Positions 8,545 through 16,961 of a stretch of DNA of 64,000 nt are shown piece by piece. Positions within the stretch are counted from its first letter, which is position 1, and each line of letters begins with the position of its first letter. This DNA is from JAWLHA01 sp041690535. Its GTDB lineage: Bacteria > Pseudomonadota > Gammaproteobacteria > Thiohalomonadales > Thiohalomonadaceae. Where the stretch lies: the NCBI GenBank assembly GCA_041690535.1, contig JAWLHA010000010.1:1-64000 (forward strand), in the 5' to 3' direction. The notes below the pieces were generated by a model. The model saw nothing but the letters and a program-made list of their open reading frames with translations. It searched no databases and was not told the origin of the DNA. Position numbers and translations under genes: made by a program.

Positions 8545-9209
8545 TGGCGTTCCTGGCGGCGGACGGCAATCTGCCGTTTACGGTCGCCCTGGTGGTCATG
8601 TTCGCCATCGCTGTCATCGAGGGGGCGGCCACGCTGCTCGGGGCGGGCCTGTCGGGGCTTGTCGACACTCTGCTGCCCGGGGACGCGGATGTGGGCGCCC
8701 CCGATCTGGACCACGGGGGCGCCCTCTCCAGAGTGCTCGGCTGGCTGCACGTGGGACGGGTCCCGGCGCTCATGTGGCTGGTGATCTTCCTAACCGTCTT
8801 CGGCCTGGTCGGGCTGGGGCTGCAGTCGGCCGCTCAGAAGGTCCTCGGCGCTTTGCTGCCGGCCTCCGTGGCCTGGCTGCCGGCCCTGCTGCTGGCCCTC
8901 CCCGTGGTGCGCCTGGCCGGCGGGGCCGTCGCGCGAATCACCCCTGGTGACGAGACCGATGCGGTCACCGAAGAGAGTTTCATCGGGCGGGTGGCGGTCA
9001 TCACCCTGGGCCAGGCGCGCGCAGGCAGCCCGGCCCAGGCGCGGTTGCGGGACCGCCACGGCCAGACCCATTACGTGATGGTGGAGCCAGAGGGGGAGGG
9101 GCTGGTCTTCACGTCAGGAATGGATGTACTGCTGGTGCGGCGGGCCGGGGCGGTGTTCCAGGCCATTCCCTATCCCAATCCGCTGTTGGCCGAGCCAGGT
9201 TTGAGATAA
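8544..9209 (+). CDS. YqiJ-like membrane protein with OB-fold (NfeD-type) domain
   Basis: A 221-residue protein with three or four N-terminal membrane segments (near 10-35, 75-95 and 105-135) followed by a C-terminal beta-rich domain from about residue 150, where RVAVITLGQARAGSPAQARLRD fits the YqiJ OB-fold. YqiJ proteins are partners of YqiK-type flotillins and are thought to anchor or modulate flotillin assemblies in the inner membrane. The ATG overlaps the stop of the small upstream ORF, and the flotillin gene follows after 19 bp, so the three form one operon. A GTG one codon upstream is an alternative start. Confidence 0.82.
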   Translation: MAFLAADGNLPFTVALVVMFAIAVIEGAATLLGAGLSGLVDTLLPGDADVGAPDLDHGGALSRVLGWLHVGRVPALMWLVIFLTVFGLVGLGLQSAAQKVLGALLPASVAWLPALLLALPVVRLAGGAVARITPGDETDAVTEESFIGRVAVITLGQARAGSPAQARLRDRHGQTHYVMVEPEGEGLVFTSGMDVLLVRRAGAVFQAIPYPNPLLAEPGLR

Positions 9210-9228
9210 CCGATCACAAGGAGCAAGT

Positions 9229-10929
9229 ATGGGTAACCTGATGGATATTGGAATCTTTTCGGGCGTCATCATCGTCGGGCTGGTCACCCTGGGGGTCATT
9301 CTCGCCCGCCTCTATACACGAGCCTCCAAGGAGGTGTCATTCGTGCGCACCGGCTTCGGCGGGCAGCGGGTGATCCTGAACGGTGGCAGCCTGGTCCTTC
9401 CGGTGCTTCACGAGGTCATCCCCGTGAATATGAACACCCTGCGTCTGGAGGTGCGGCGGGCCAACGAGCAGGCCCTCATCACCCGCGACCGGATGCGGGT
9501 GGATGTCACCGCCGAATTCTATGTGCGGGTCAAGCCCACCGAGGATTCCATCGCCAATGCCGCCCAGACCCTGGGCATGAAGACCATGAAACCGGAGTCT
9601 CTCAAGGAACTGGTGGAGGGCAAGTTCGTGGACGCGCTGCGCGCGGTGGCCGCCGAGATGGCCATGGAGGAGCTGCACGAGAAGCGGGTGGACTTCGTGC
9701 AAAAGGTGCAGCAGGTGGTCTCCGAGGACCTGCTCAAAAACGGGTTGGAGCTGGAGTCGGTCTCCCTCACCGGGCTCGATCAGACCAGCTTCGAGCACTT
9801 CAACCCGCAAAACGCCTTCGACGCGGAGGGGCTCACCAAGTTGACCGAGGCCATCGAGTCCCGGCGCAAGAAGCGCAACGACATCGAGCAGGACACCCTG
9901 GTGGCCATTCGCCTGAAGAATCTGGAGGCCGAGCGGCAGAAGCTGGAGATCTCCAAGGAGGAGGAGTACGCGCGCCTCGCCCAGGAGCGTGAGGTCGCGA
10001 TCCGCCGTGCCGAGCAGGTCTCCGAGGTGGCCAGTCAGGAGGCGGCCAAGAAGCGGGAGGCCGAGGAGGCTGAAATCACCGCGCGGCGCCAGGTTGATAC
10101 CGCTCGCATCGCCGCCGAGCGGGCGGTGGAGGAGGAGCGCATCGAGAAGGAGCGGCTCCTCAAGGAGAGGGAGATCGGCAAGGTCAAGGCGGTGGAGCTC
10201 GCCGAACAGGACCGGGCCATCGCCATCGCCGAGAAGTCGCGCGCCCAGTCCGAGGCGCAGGCCGAAGCCGACAAGGCGCGGGCCCTGGCGGTGCGCGAGG
10301 AGGAGCGGGTGGTGACGGTGCGCGAGAGCGAACGGGCCGAGCGCACCAAGGCCATCGAGCTGGTGAAGGCCCGCCAGGCCGCAGAGCAGGACGCCATCTC
10401 CATCACCGTGGCGGCCGAATCGGAGAAGCTGGCCGCGGAGGACCAGGCCGATGCGGAGAAGCAGCGGATCGCCGCCGAAGGGGAGGCGCAGGCGGAGAAA
10501 CTTCGGGCCGAGGCCGCCGCGATGCGCTACCAGGTGGAGGCCGAGGGCAAGCGGGCGCTGCACGAGTCGAACAACATTCTCTCGCCCGAGCAGATCGCCA
10601 TGCAGGTGCGCCTGGCCCTCATTCAGGCGCTGCCGCACATCATCCGCGAGAGCGTCAAGCCCATGGAGCGCATCGATGGGATCAAGATCTTCCAGGTGGA
10701 AGGGCTCGGCGCGAACGGTGGTGGAGCCGGCGAGGCCCGGGGCGAGAACGGAGGGAGCCTGGCCGACCAGGTGGTCAACAGCGCCCTGCGCTATCGGGCC
10801 CAGGGGCCGCTGCTCGATGCCCTGCTGGCCGAGGTGGGACTCTCGGGCAGCGACATCAACGGCCTCTCCACCACCCTGCTGAATGGCGAGGCCTCGCACG
10901 AGCGTGCGGGGGCAAAGCGGGCGTCCTGA
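9229..10929 (+). CDS. yqiK: Flotillin family protein YqiK (SPFH/Band 7)
   Basis: A 566-residue flotillin. An N-terminal membrane segment (residues about 7-27) is followed by an SPFH/Band 7 domain (about 35-200). A very long heptad-rich coiled coil (about 215-435) is dominated by Glu, Ala, Arg and Lys, and a short C-terminal oligomerisation region follows. Flotillins form large membrane rings or microdomains and are implicated in membrane fluidity and stress tolerance. AAGGAG precedes the ATG. With the YqiJ-like gene just upstream this is the classic yqiJ-yqiK pair. Strong base-composition bias in the coiled coil creates long false ORFs on the opposite strand. Confidence 0.93.
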   Translation: MGNLMDIGIFSGVIIVGLVTLGVILARLYTRASKEVSFVRTGFGGQRVILNGGSLVLPVLHEVIPVNMNTLRLEVRRANEQALITRDRMRVDVTAEFYVRVKPTEDSIANAAQTLGMKTMKPESLKELVEGKFVDALRAVAAEMAMEELHEKRVDFVQKVQQVVSEDLLKNGLELESVSLTGLDQTSFEHFNPQNAFDAEGLTKLTEAIESRRKKRNDIEQDTLVAIRLKNLEAERQKLEISKEEEYARLAQEREVAIRRAEQVSEVASQEAAKKREAEEAEITARRQVDTARIAAERAVEEERIEKERLLKEREIGKVKAVELAEQDRAIAIAEKSRAQSEAQAEADKARALAVREEERVVTVRESERAERTKAIELVKARQAAEQDAISITVAAESEKLAAEDQADAEKQRIAAEGEAQAEKLRAEAAAMRYQVEAEGKRALHESNNILSPEQIAMQVRLALIQALPHIIRESVKPMERIDGIKIFQVEGLGANGGGAGEARGENGGSLADQVVNSALRYRAQGPLLDALLAEVGLSGSDINGLSTTLLNGEASHERAGAKRAS

Positions 10930-10942
10930 TCAGAGACGGCGC

Positions 10943-11024
10943 AGGACGGGCCGAGGGCCAGCAGTCTCTCACCGGCCGCTGAACACCCCGGGGCAATTGC
11001 TGAGTGGTGCCGCCGGCCCGTCCT
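10943..11024. repeat. 10-bp inverted repeat between convergent yqiK and trhP
   Basis: AGGACGGGCC (10943-10952) is perfectly repeated in inverted form as GGCCCGTCCT (11015-11024), enclosing about 62 bases. It occupies the 132-bp gap between two convergent genes, where transcription of both should end. The large loop makes it a weak terminator candidate. Confidence 0.35.
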
Positions 11025-11061
11025 GAGGACGGACCGGACGCACGCGCTCGGGGCTTGGCGC

Positions 11062-12357
11062 CTAAAGGAAGCGGGCGATGAGACCGAATCGGTAGTCCCC
11101 GGGCGGCAGTGGGAGGTGGACGCGGTAGCCGCCGCCGGGCGCCTCCACCATGGGTTCGCCTCGGGCGTTCTCCATCCTCTCCAGAGTCATCACCCGGTTG
11201 CCCCCCGGCAAGACGAGCTCCAGCCGGTCGCCCACGGCAAACTTGTTCTTCACCTCCACCTCGGCCATCTGCCGCTGCGGGTCATAGCGGAGGATTTCAC
11301 CCACGAACCGTTGGCGGACGGTGTCGGAGCTGCCCGACCCATAGGACTGATAGTCGGCGGGGCGGTGGCGCTGATAGAAGCCATCGGTGTAGCCCCGGTT
11401 GGCGAGATTGTCGAGGGCGTCCACCAATCCCCGGTCGAGGGGGCGACCAGCCAGTGCATCCTCGATAGCCCGGCGGTAAACCTGCACCGTGCGGGCGACA
11501 TAGTAGTGGGATTTGGTCCGCCCCTCGATCTTCAGGCTGTCCACGCCGATGGCCACCAGCCGGGCCACGTGCTCGATGGCGCGCAGGTCTTTGGAGTTGA
11601 GGATGTAGGTCCCATGCTCGTCCTCCTCGATGGGCATGAGCTCGCCGGGGCGCTCCTGCTCCTCGATGAGGTAGACGCGCTCCGCCGCGGGATGGAGTTC
11701 CCTGGCCAGGGAGATGTCGCCGCTTTCGTCGCTGCGGGCAGGATGAACCTTGTACTCCCAGCGGCAGGAGTTGGTGCAGGTCCCCTGGTTGGCATCGCGG
11801 TGGTTGAAGTACCCCGAGAGGAGACAGCGCCCGGAGTAGGCGATGCACAGCGCCCCGTGAACGAACACCTCCAGCTCCATCTCGGGGCAGCGCTGGCGGA
11901 TCTCCGCGATCTCCTCCAGCGACAGCTCCCGGGAGAGGATCACCCGCTTCAACCCGAGGCTCTGCCAGAAGTGCACCGCCGCGTAATTGACCGTGTTCGC
12001 CTGTACCGAAAGGTGCACGGGCAGCTCCGGCCACCGCTCCCGAACCAGCATGATCAGCCCCGGATCGGCCATGATCAGCGCGTCCGGCCCCGCCTCCACC
12101 ACCGGCGCGAGGTCCTGCAGGAAGGTCTTGACCTTGACGTTGTGGGGCAGAACGTTGGTTGCCAGATAGAAGCGCCGCCCCTTCGTCCGGGCCTCCGCGA
12201 TCCCCGCCTGGAGGGTGGCGAGCTCGTCGAAATCGTTGTTGCGCACCCGCAGGCTGTAGCGGGGCATGCCCGCGTAGACGGCATCGGCGCCGTAGGCGAG
12301 GGCATAGCGCATGTTGTTGATGGTGCCGGCGGGCGCCAGCAATTCGGGTGTTTTCAT
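11062..12357 (-). CDS. trhP: Peptidase U32-family tRNA hydroxylation protein TrhP (YegQ)
   Basis: A 431-residue U32-family protein. The family's best-studied member, TrhP/YegQ, is needed for the prephenate-dependent hydroxylation that yields 5-hydroxyuridine in tRNA. The protein starts with the typical PELLAPAGTINNMRYALAYGADAVYAG and has the conserved cysteines of U32 proteins at 171, 178, 194 and 198 (HGALCIAYSGRC...GTCTNSC). These probably hold an iron-sulfur cluster. Despite the family name no protease activity is expected. It is a single gene; the ATG at 12357 is preceded by GGAGG. Confidence 0.9.
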   Translation of the reverse strand: MKTPELLAPAGTINNMRYALAYGADAVYAGMPRYSLRVRNNDFDELATLQAGIAEARTKGRRFYLATNVLPHNVKVKTFLQDLAPVVEAGPDALIMADPGLIMLVRERWPELPVHLSVQANTVNYAAVHFWQSLGLKRVILSRELSLEEIAEIRQRCPEMELEVFVHGALCIAYSGRCLLSGYFNHRDANQGTCTNSCRWEYKVHPARSDESGDISLARELHPAAERVYLIEEQERPGELMPIEEDEHGTYILNSKDLRAIEHVARLVAIGVDSLKIEGRTKSHYYVARTVQVYRRAIEDALAGRPLDRGLVDALDNLANRGYTDGFYQRHRPADYQSYGSGSSDTVRQRFVGEILRYDPQRQMAEVEVKNKFAVGDRLELVLPGGNRVMTLERMENARGEPMVEAPGGGYRVHLPLPPGDYRFGLIARFL

Positions 12358-12414
12358 GGGGCAACCTCCAGAGGGGCGAGCATTCTACCCCGGAAGCGCT
12401 CCTTGCGGAGCCTG

Positions 12415-12534
12415 GAGCACCGAACAGCAGGGTAAACCCATACTCACGTCGCGGCGGTGCTGTGAGCATTGCCCTGCCACTTGTGGGCATTCTGGCGGCG
12501 ATGGGCGATTGCTTCGCCCGCCTGTTCGGCGCTC
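12415..12534. mobile_element. Family A element A6 interrupted by a nested family B half-copy (B9)
   Basis: GAGCACCGAACAG at 12415-12427 and CTGTTCGGCGCTC at 12522-12534 are the two ends of a family A element. Directly after the left end, CAGGGTAAACCCATACT begins a family B left half (12428-12467, ending GCTGTGAGC). Family A arm sequence resumes after it (GCCACTTGTGGGCATTCTGG...). The order indicates that B inserted into A. This occupies the trhP-mlaC gap, together with the palindrome at 12549-12569; no gene is seen there. Confidence 0.65.
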
Positions 12535-12548
12535 TGTGCTGCGCTGCA

Positions 12549-12569
12549 CCGCGGTTTTCAAAACCGCGG
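12549..12569. repeat. 21-bp perfect palindrome upstream of mlaC
   Basis: CCGCGGTTTT and AAAACCGCGG flank a single C. The half CCGCGGTTTTCAAA also occurs twice in direct orientation here. It lies about 95 bp before the mlaC start and could be an operator or a small terminator; nothing more specific can be read. Confidence 0.5.
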
Positions 12570-12664
12570 TTTTCAAACTGGATCACAGCAGGTGGTTAGG
12601 TCACTATCTAGACTTCATGGCATTCCCGGCGACGCGGCTGGGCCGATTAAAGAGGAGAAAGAGC

Positions 12665-13372
12665 GTGCAGCCCCCCCGACCCGTAACGAAGCTGGCCCTC
12701 CGCCTGAGGCAACTGGTGGTATTGGCTCTTGTCAGTCTCTGGCTGAGCCCTGCACTGGCCAACCTGGGCCCCCGGGATATGCTGGAGGCGGCGACCGACA
12801 AGATGTTCAAGACCCTTGAGCAGGAGCGAGAGGCCATCCATCAGCGGCCCAACCACCTGTTCGAGGTGGTCGACCGCGAACTGGTGCCGTATGTGGACAC
12901 GGAGGTGATGTCCAGGGCAGTTCTCGGCAAGCATTGGCGCAGCGCCTCCCCCGAACAACGGGCCCGCTTCACCGAGGAGTTCACGACACTGCTGGTGCGG
13001 TTCTACGTCTCGGCCCTGCTGGATGATCCCAACGAGCTCGATCGGCTGCTCGATGCAGCCAATGGCCTCATCAGCTTCGCCCCGCTCCAAGGAGGGCTCG
13101 ATCCCCGCAAGACCCTGGTGAGGGCGGAGGTGCATGTCCCCGACGGTCCAGTGGTTCTGGTCACCTTCACGCTCTACCAGAAAGGCGAGGAGTGGAAGGT
13201 GTACGACGTCACGGTCGAGGGGGTGAGTGTGGTCCAGACCTACCGGAGCAATTTTGCCACCGAGATCCGCCAGAAGGGCCTCGATGCACTCATCGAGAGC
13301 CTCGCGACCCGGAATGAGGAACTCCTGAAACAAGCGAAGACTCAACCCCTGGGCAATACCGCCGGGCAATGA
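12665..13372 (+). CDS. mlaC: MlaC/Ttg2D family phospholipid-binding periplasmic protein
   Basis: A 235-residue exported protein of the MlaC (toluene tolerance Ttg2) family. MlaC shuttles phospholipids across the periplasm between outer-membrane MlaA and the inner-membrane MlaFEDB complex. The N-terminus has a basic start, a hydrophobic stretch (LVVLALVSLWLSPALA) and a signal-peptidase site near residue 32. The mature part shows VDRELVPYVDTEVMSRAVLGKHWRSAS and the late VYDVTVEGVSVVQTYRSNF motif of the family. Start: GTG at 12665, seven bases after AGAGGAG; an ATG at 12617 is in frame but lacks a ribosome site. The mlaFEDB genes are not adjacent. Confidence 0.88.
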   Translation: MQPPRPVTKLALRLRQLVVLALVSLWLSPALANLGPRDMLEAATDKMFKTLEQEREAIHQRPNHLFEVVDRELVPYVDTEVMSRAVLGKHWRSASPEQRARFTEEFTTLLVRFYVSALLDDPNELDRLLDAANGLISFAPLQGGLDPRKTLVRAEVHVPDGPVVLVTFTLYQKGEEWKVYDVTVEGVSVVQTYRSNFATEIRQKGLDALIESLATRNEELLKQAKTQPLGNTAGQ

Positions 13373-13461
13373 TCGGCACGTGGCTGGGTGGCCAGCGCAC
13401 TGCTGGTCACCGCACTGGCGATCCAGCCGCTGCGCCGCCGCCTGCTGCCTGCCCAAGCCTT

Positions 13462-13534
13462 CAGGGTAAACGCATAGACCCAAGGACTTACATCGCTCAC
13501 AGCACGGCCGTGACGTAAGTATGCGTTCACCCTG
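13462..13534. mobile_element. Family B MITE, short copy B2 with perfect 10-bp target duplication
   Basis: A 73-bp element from CAGGGTAAACGCATAG to AGTATGCGTTCACCCTG, flanked on both sides by CCCAAGCCTT (13452-13461 and 13535-13544). Only the outer parts of the two arms are present; the roughly 190-bp interior of full-length copies is missing. It lies between mlaC and the BASS transporter gene. Confidence 0.88.
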
Positions 13535-13606
13535 CCCAAGCCTTTGCCTGAGTGGCGCCTTTGGGTTTAAAGTGACGCAACACTCAACAGCAGAGTAAGC
13601 GCTCAC

Positions 13607-14551
13607 TTGATTCGACTGCTCCAGCTCATCGCGAACGGGCTCGCCCCCTTGACCCTCATCGGGGCGGTGACGGCCTATGTGGAGCCGGCCCTGTTCATGC
13701 CCATCAAGGACTACTTCCTCTGGCTGTTCGCAGCGACCATGCTGGCCCTGGGGGTGGTCCTGGAGCCGGAGGACCTGCGCAGTACCTTGGGTCGGCCGAA
13801 GGCCATCGGGCTGGGGCTGGTGGCGCAGTACACCCTCATGCCGATCCTGGGGTTTGCCGCAGCCACCCTGGGAGGCTTCTCGCCCGCCCTGGCGCTGGGA
13901 TTCATCATCGTGGGGTGCGCCCCCGGGGCGATGGCCTCCAACGTCGTCGTCTATCTGGCCGGTGGGGCGGTCGCCTTCTCCATTGCCCTCACCACGGTCT
14001 CCACGCTGCTCTCCCCGGTGTTGACCCCCGCCTTGGTCAAGCTGCTGGGCCAGGCCTACCTGCACATCGATTTCTGGGCCCTCACCCGCACCATCCTGGA
14101 GACAGTACTGCTGCCGCTGCTGGCCGGCATGGCGCTGCGCCGCCTGGCGGGGCGGCGACTGGGGGTCGCTCAGGCGCTCTCCCCGGCGGTCGCCTCGGTC
14201 TCCATCGTGCTCATCTGCAGCTATGCGGTGGCCGCCAATCAAGCCCACCTGGCGCAAGTGGGAGTGGCGGTGCTGGTGACCGTGGTGGTGCTCAACGCCT
14301 TGGGCTACCTGGGAGGATGGCAGGCGGCACGGCTGTTTGGCTTTGACAGGCGCCACCGCCTCACCCTCGCCATTGAGATCGGCATGCAGAATGCCGGCCT
14401 CGGAGTGGCGCTGGCTCTCAAGCACTTCGAGCCCGAAACCGCCCTGCCGGGGGCGCTTTTTGCTGTGTGGTGCATTCTCACCTCCGCGGGCGCCGCCTCC
14501 TACTTCCGCAACCGCGGCGGAGTGCCCGGGACAGTGCCGGCGCAGGGTTGA
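13607..14551 (+). CDS. BASS-family (bile acid:sodium symporter-like) transporter
   Basis: A 314-residue membrane protein with nine or ten hydrophobic segments, typical of the bile acid:sodium symporter superfamily. Family hallmarks are the GCAPGAMASNVVVYLAGG motif of the first crossover helix and GMQNAGLGVALA in the second half. Bacterial members import organic anions with sodium; the substrate cannot be predicted. The likely start is the TTG at 13607 because no ATG or GTG precedes the first hydrophobic segment; this start is uncertain. The gene is isolated and bracketed by two family B repeats. Confidence 0.87.
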   Translation: MIRLLQLIANGLAPLTLIGAVTAYVEPALFMPIKDYFLWLFAATMLALGVVLEPEDLRSTLGRPKAIGLGLVAQYTLMPILGFAAATLGGFSPALALGFIIVGCAPGAMASNVVVYLAGGAVAFSIALTTVSTLLSPVLTPALVKLLGQAYLHIDFWALTRTILETVLLPLLAGMALRRLAGRRLGVAQALSPAVASVSIVLICSYAVAANQAHLAQVGVAVLVTVVVLNALGYLGGWQAARLFGFDRRHRLTLAIEIGMQNAGLGVALALKHFEPETALPGALFAVWCILTSAGAASYFRNRGGVPGTVPAQG

Positions 14552-14609
14552 GCACACTGTCACCCCCGCAGGCAGCGGCGATGGCGCGCAAGCAGAGTCC
14601 GGGCTGCGG

Positions 14610-14864
14610 CAAGGTGAACGCACACTTACCTCACGGCCGTGCTGTGAGCGATGCACGTCCTTGAAAGCAGGTCCGCTGTGAATAGGACCGACATGGATGT
14701 CCGGAGTGAAGATCATGCAGGAGCAATCGTCTTCCATCCCTGTGCGCTCGACGGCCGCAGCCGCTCCGGGCATTTTGCCCTCCCGCGGCCTTGCACCCGT
14801 CCATGCGGCCGGCAACCTGCTTTCAAGGACGTGCATCGCTCTGGGGTAAGCATGCGTTGACCTG
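14610..14864. mobile_element. Family B MITE, full-length but older copy B3
   Basis: A 255-bp copy running from CAAGGTGAACGCACACT to CATGCGTTGACCTG. The ends have diverged and the flanks show no clear direct repeat. The inner arms nevertheless still pair perfectly over 25 bases, using a version (GCGATGCACGTCC / GGACGTGCATCGC) different from copies B1 and B4. It occupies most of the gap before hslV; the remaining bases hold no recognisable feature. Confidence 0.82.
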
Positions 14865-15003
14865 CAATCGCGGGCACAGTTTCGCCGCGCCGCGCGCACC
14901 TGTTGTATCCTGTGTGGCCCGGCCGCCCTGGAAAGCGCGGGCGGCTTGGGCGAGATTTGAGCAGAGGCCGGCCTTGGCCGGATAGCATCGAGAGGTTGAA
15001 GCG

Positions 15004-15543
15004 TTGGAACAGTACCACGGAACCACCATACTCGCCGTGCGTCGGGGGCAGCGGGTCGTCATCGGCGGTGACGGCCAGGTCACCCTGGGCAACACCGTGA
15101 TGAAGGGCAATGCCCGCAAGGTGCGGCGGCTCTATCGCGACAAGGTGCTGGCGGGGTTCGCAGGCGGGACGGCCGATGCCTTCACCCTGTTCGAGCGGTT
15201 CGAGGGCAAGCTGGAGAAACACCAGGGACATCTGACCCGCGCCGCGGTCGAATTGGCAAAGGATTGGCGCACCGACCGGATACTGCGCCGGCTCGAGGCG
15301 TTGCTGCTGGTGGCCGACGCCAGCGCCACCCTGATGATCACCGGTAACGGGGATGTCATCGAGCCGGAGACGGACCTGATCGCCATCGGCTCGGGCGGAG
15401 CGTTCGCCCAGGCCGCGGCCACGGCGCTGTTCGACAACACCGAGCTGGACGCCCGCAGCATCGTGGAGAAGAGCCTCGCCATCGCCGCCGGGATCTGCAT
15501 CTACACCAACGGCAACCTTACCATCGAAGAGCTGGAGCTATAA
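15004..15543 (+). CDS. hslV: ATP-dependent protease catalytic subunit HslV
   Basis: HslV is the proteasome-like peptidase of the HslUV (ClpQY) protease, a double hexamer capped by HslU. The 179-residue chain has a six-residue propeptide before catalytic Thr7 (HG|TTILAVRR). It keeps the conserved VIGGDGQVTLGNTVMKGNARKVRRL and GFAGGTADAFTLFERFE blocks, and ends near the family's IEEL. Start: TTG at 15004 preceded by GAGAGG; no better start codon exists. hslU follows after 41 bp, forming the usual operon. No convincing heat-shock promoter was identified. Confidence 0.96.
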   Translation: MEQYHGTTILAVRRGQRVVIGGDGQVTLGNTVMKGNARKVRRLYRDKVLAGFAGGTADAFTLFERFEGKLEKHQGHLTRAAVELAKDWRTDRILRRLEALLLVADASATLMITGNGDVIEPETDLIAIGSGGAFAQAAATALFDNTELDARSIVEKSLAIAAGICIYTNGNLTIEELEL

Positions 15544-15584
15544 CCGACGGGGCCGCAAACCTGCGGTCACCAGGGAAACGCGTC

Positions 15585-16907
15585 ATGTCCGAAATGACAC
15601 CCAGAGAGATCGTCCAGGAACTGGACAAGCACATCATCGGCCAGAGTGCCGCCAAGCGCGCCGTGGCCATCGCCCTGCGCAACCGCTGGCGCCGCGCCCA
15701 GGTGGGGGGCGAGCTGCGCAACGAGATCACCCCCAAGAACATCCTCATGATCGGCCCCACCGGGGTGGGCAAGACCGAGATCGCCCGCCGCCTGGCGAAG
15801 CTGGCCAATGCCCCCTTCATCAAGGTGGAGGCCACCAAATTCACCGAGGTGGGCTATGTGGGGCGGGACGTGGAGTCCATCGTCCGCGACCTGATGGACG
15901 TGGCCATCAAGATGACCCGCGAGCAGGAGACGGTGAAGGTGCGCCATCGCGCCTACGAGGCGGCGGAGGAGCGCATCCTGGACATCCTGCTGCCCCCGGC
16001 CCGGGGCTATGATGCCAGCGAGGCGGAGAGCGGCACCCGGCAGAAGTTCCGCAAGAAGCTGCGCGAGGGGGACCTGGACGACAAGGAGATCGACGTGGAG
16101 GTGCAGGCCGCCCCCGTCGGCGTGGAGATCATGGCCCCCCCCGGGATGGAAGAGATGACCAACCAGCTGCAGGGGCTGTTTCAGAATCTCTCCGGCCACC
16201 GCACCAAACGCAAGCGCCTGCGGGTGAAGGAGGCGCTCAAGCAGCTGACCGACGAGGAGGCGGCCAAGCTGGTCAACGAGGAGGAGATCAAGGCCCGCGC
16301 CCTCACCGCCGTGGAGCAGAACGGCATCGTCTTCCTCGACGAGATGGACAAGATCACCGGCCGCTCGGAGTCCCGGGGCGGGCCCGATGTCTCCCGCGAA
16401 GGGGTGCAGCGCGACCTGCTGCCGCTGGTGGAGGGGAGCACGGTCTCCACCAAGCACGGCATGGTGCGCACCGACCACATCCTGTTCATCGCCTCGGGGG
16501 CCTTCCACCTCTCCAAGCCTTCGGACCTCATTCCCGAGCTGCAGGGGCGCCTGCCCATCCGGGTGGAGCTGGACGCCCTGGGGGTAGAGGAGTTCGTGCG
16601 CATCCTCACCGAGCCGAGCGCCTCCCTCACCGAGCAGTACCAGGCCCTGCTGGCCACCGAAGGGGTGACCATCGAGTTCGCCGAGGACGGCATCCGGCGG
16701 CTGGCCGAGATCGCCTGGCAGGTGAACGAACGAACCGAAAACATCGGTGCGCGGCGGCTGCACACGGTGATGGAGCGGCTGCTGGAGGCCATCTCCTTCG
16801 AGGCGCCGGACCGCAGCGGCCAGACCCTCACCATCGACGGCGCTTATGTGGATGCCCAGCTGAGCGGACTGGCCGGGGACGAAGACCTGAGCCGGTATAT
16901 TCTGTAG
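15585..16907 (+). CDS. hslU: ATPase subunit HslU of the HslUV protease
   Basis: A 440-residue AAA+ unfoldase that recognises substrates, unfolds them with ATP and threads them into HslV. Walker A (GPTGVGKT) is at 57-64 and Walker B (IVFLDEMDK) near 248-256. The sensor/arginine region NERTENIGARRLHTVMERLLE and the C-terminal DLSRYIL tail, which inserts into HslV, are intact. Length and order match the family. It is co-transcribed with hslV. Confidence 0.97.
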   Translation: MSEMTPREIVQELDKHIIGQSAAKRAVAIALRNRWRRAQVGGELRNEITPKNILMIGPTGVGKTEIARRLAKLANAPFIKVEATKFTEVGYVGRDVESIVRDLMDVAIKMTREQETVKVRHRAYEAAEERILDILLPPARGYDASEAESGTRQKFRKKLREGDLDDKEIDVEVQAAPVGVEIMAPPGMEEMTNQLQGLFQNLSGHRTKRKRLRVKEALKQLTDEEAAKLVNEEEIKARALTAVEQNGIVFLDEMDKITGRSESRGGPDVSREGVQRDLLPLVEGSTVSTKHGMVRTDHILFIASGAFHLSKPSDLIPELQGRLPIRVELDALGVEEFVRILTEPSASLTEQYQALLATEGVTIEFAEDGIRRLAEIAWQVNERTENIGARRLHTVMERLLEAISFEAPDRSGQTLTIDGAYVDAQLSGLAGDEDLSRYIL

Positions 16908-16961
16908 CCCGGTTTTGGCGGAGCACGTGGGCACGCCGGACAGATCAGTCGGCGAACGCCG

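Noticed and set aside
9337..10899. Minus-strand frame of 520 codons over the flotillin gene
   Set aside because: It is antisense to a clear flotillin coiled coil; its leucine/histidine-rich translation is a codon-bias artefact.
12647..14899. Very long minus-strand open frame (750 codons) across mlaC and the BASS gene
   Set aside because: It runs antisense through two well-supported genes and two repeat elements, has no family motifs and reads as low-complexity Gln/Gly/His-rich sequence typical of shadow frames in GC-rich DNA.
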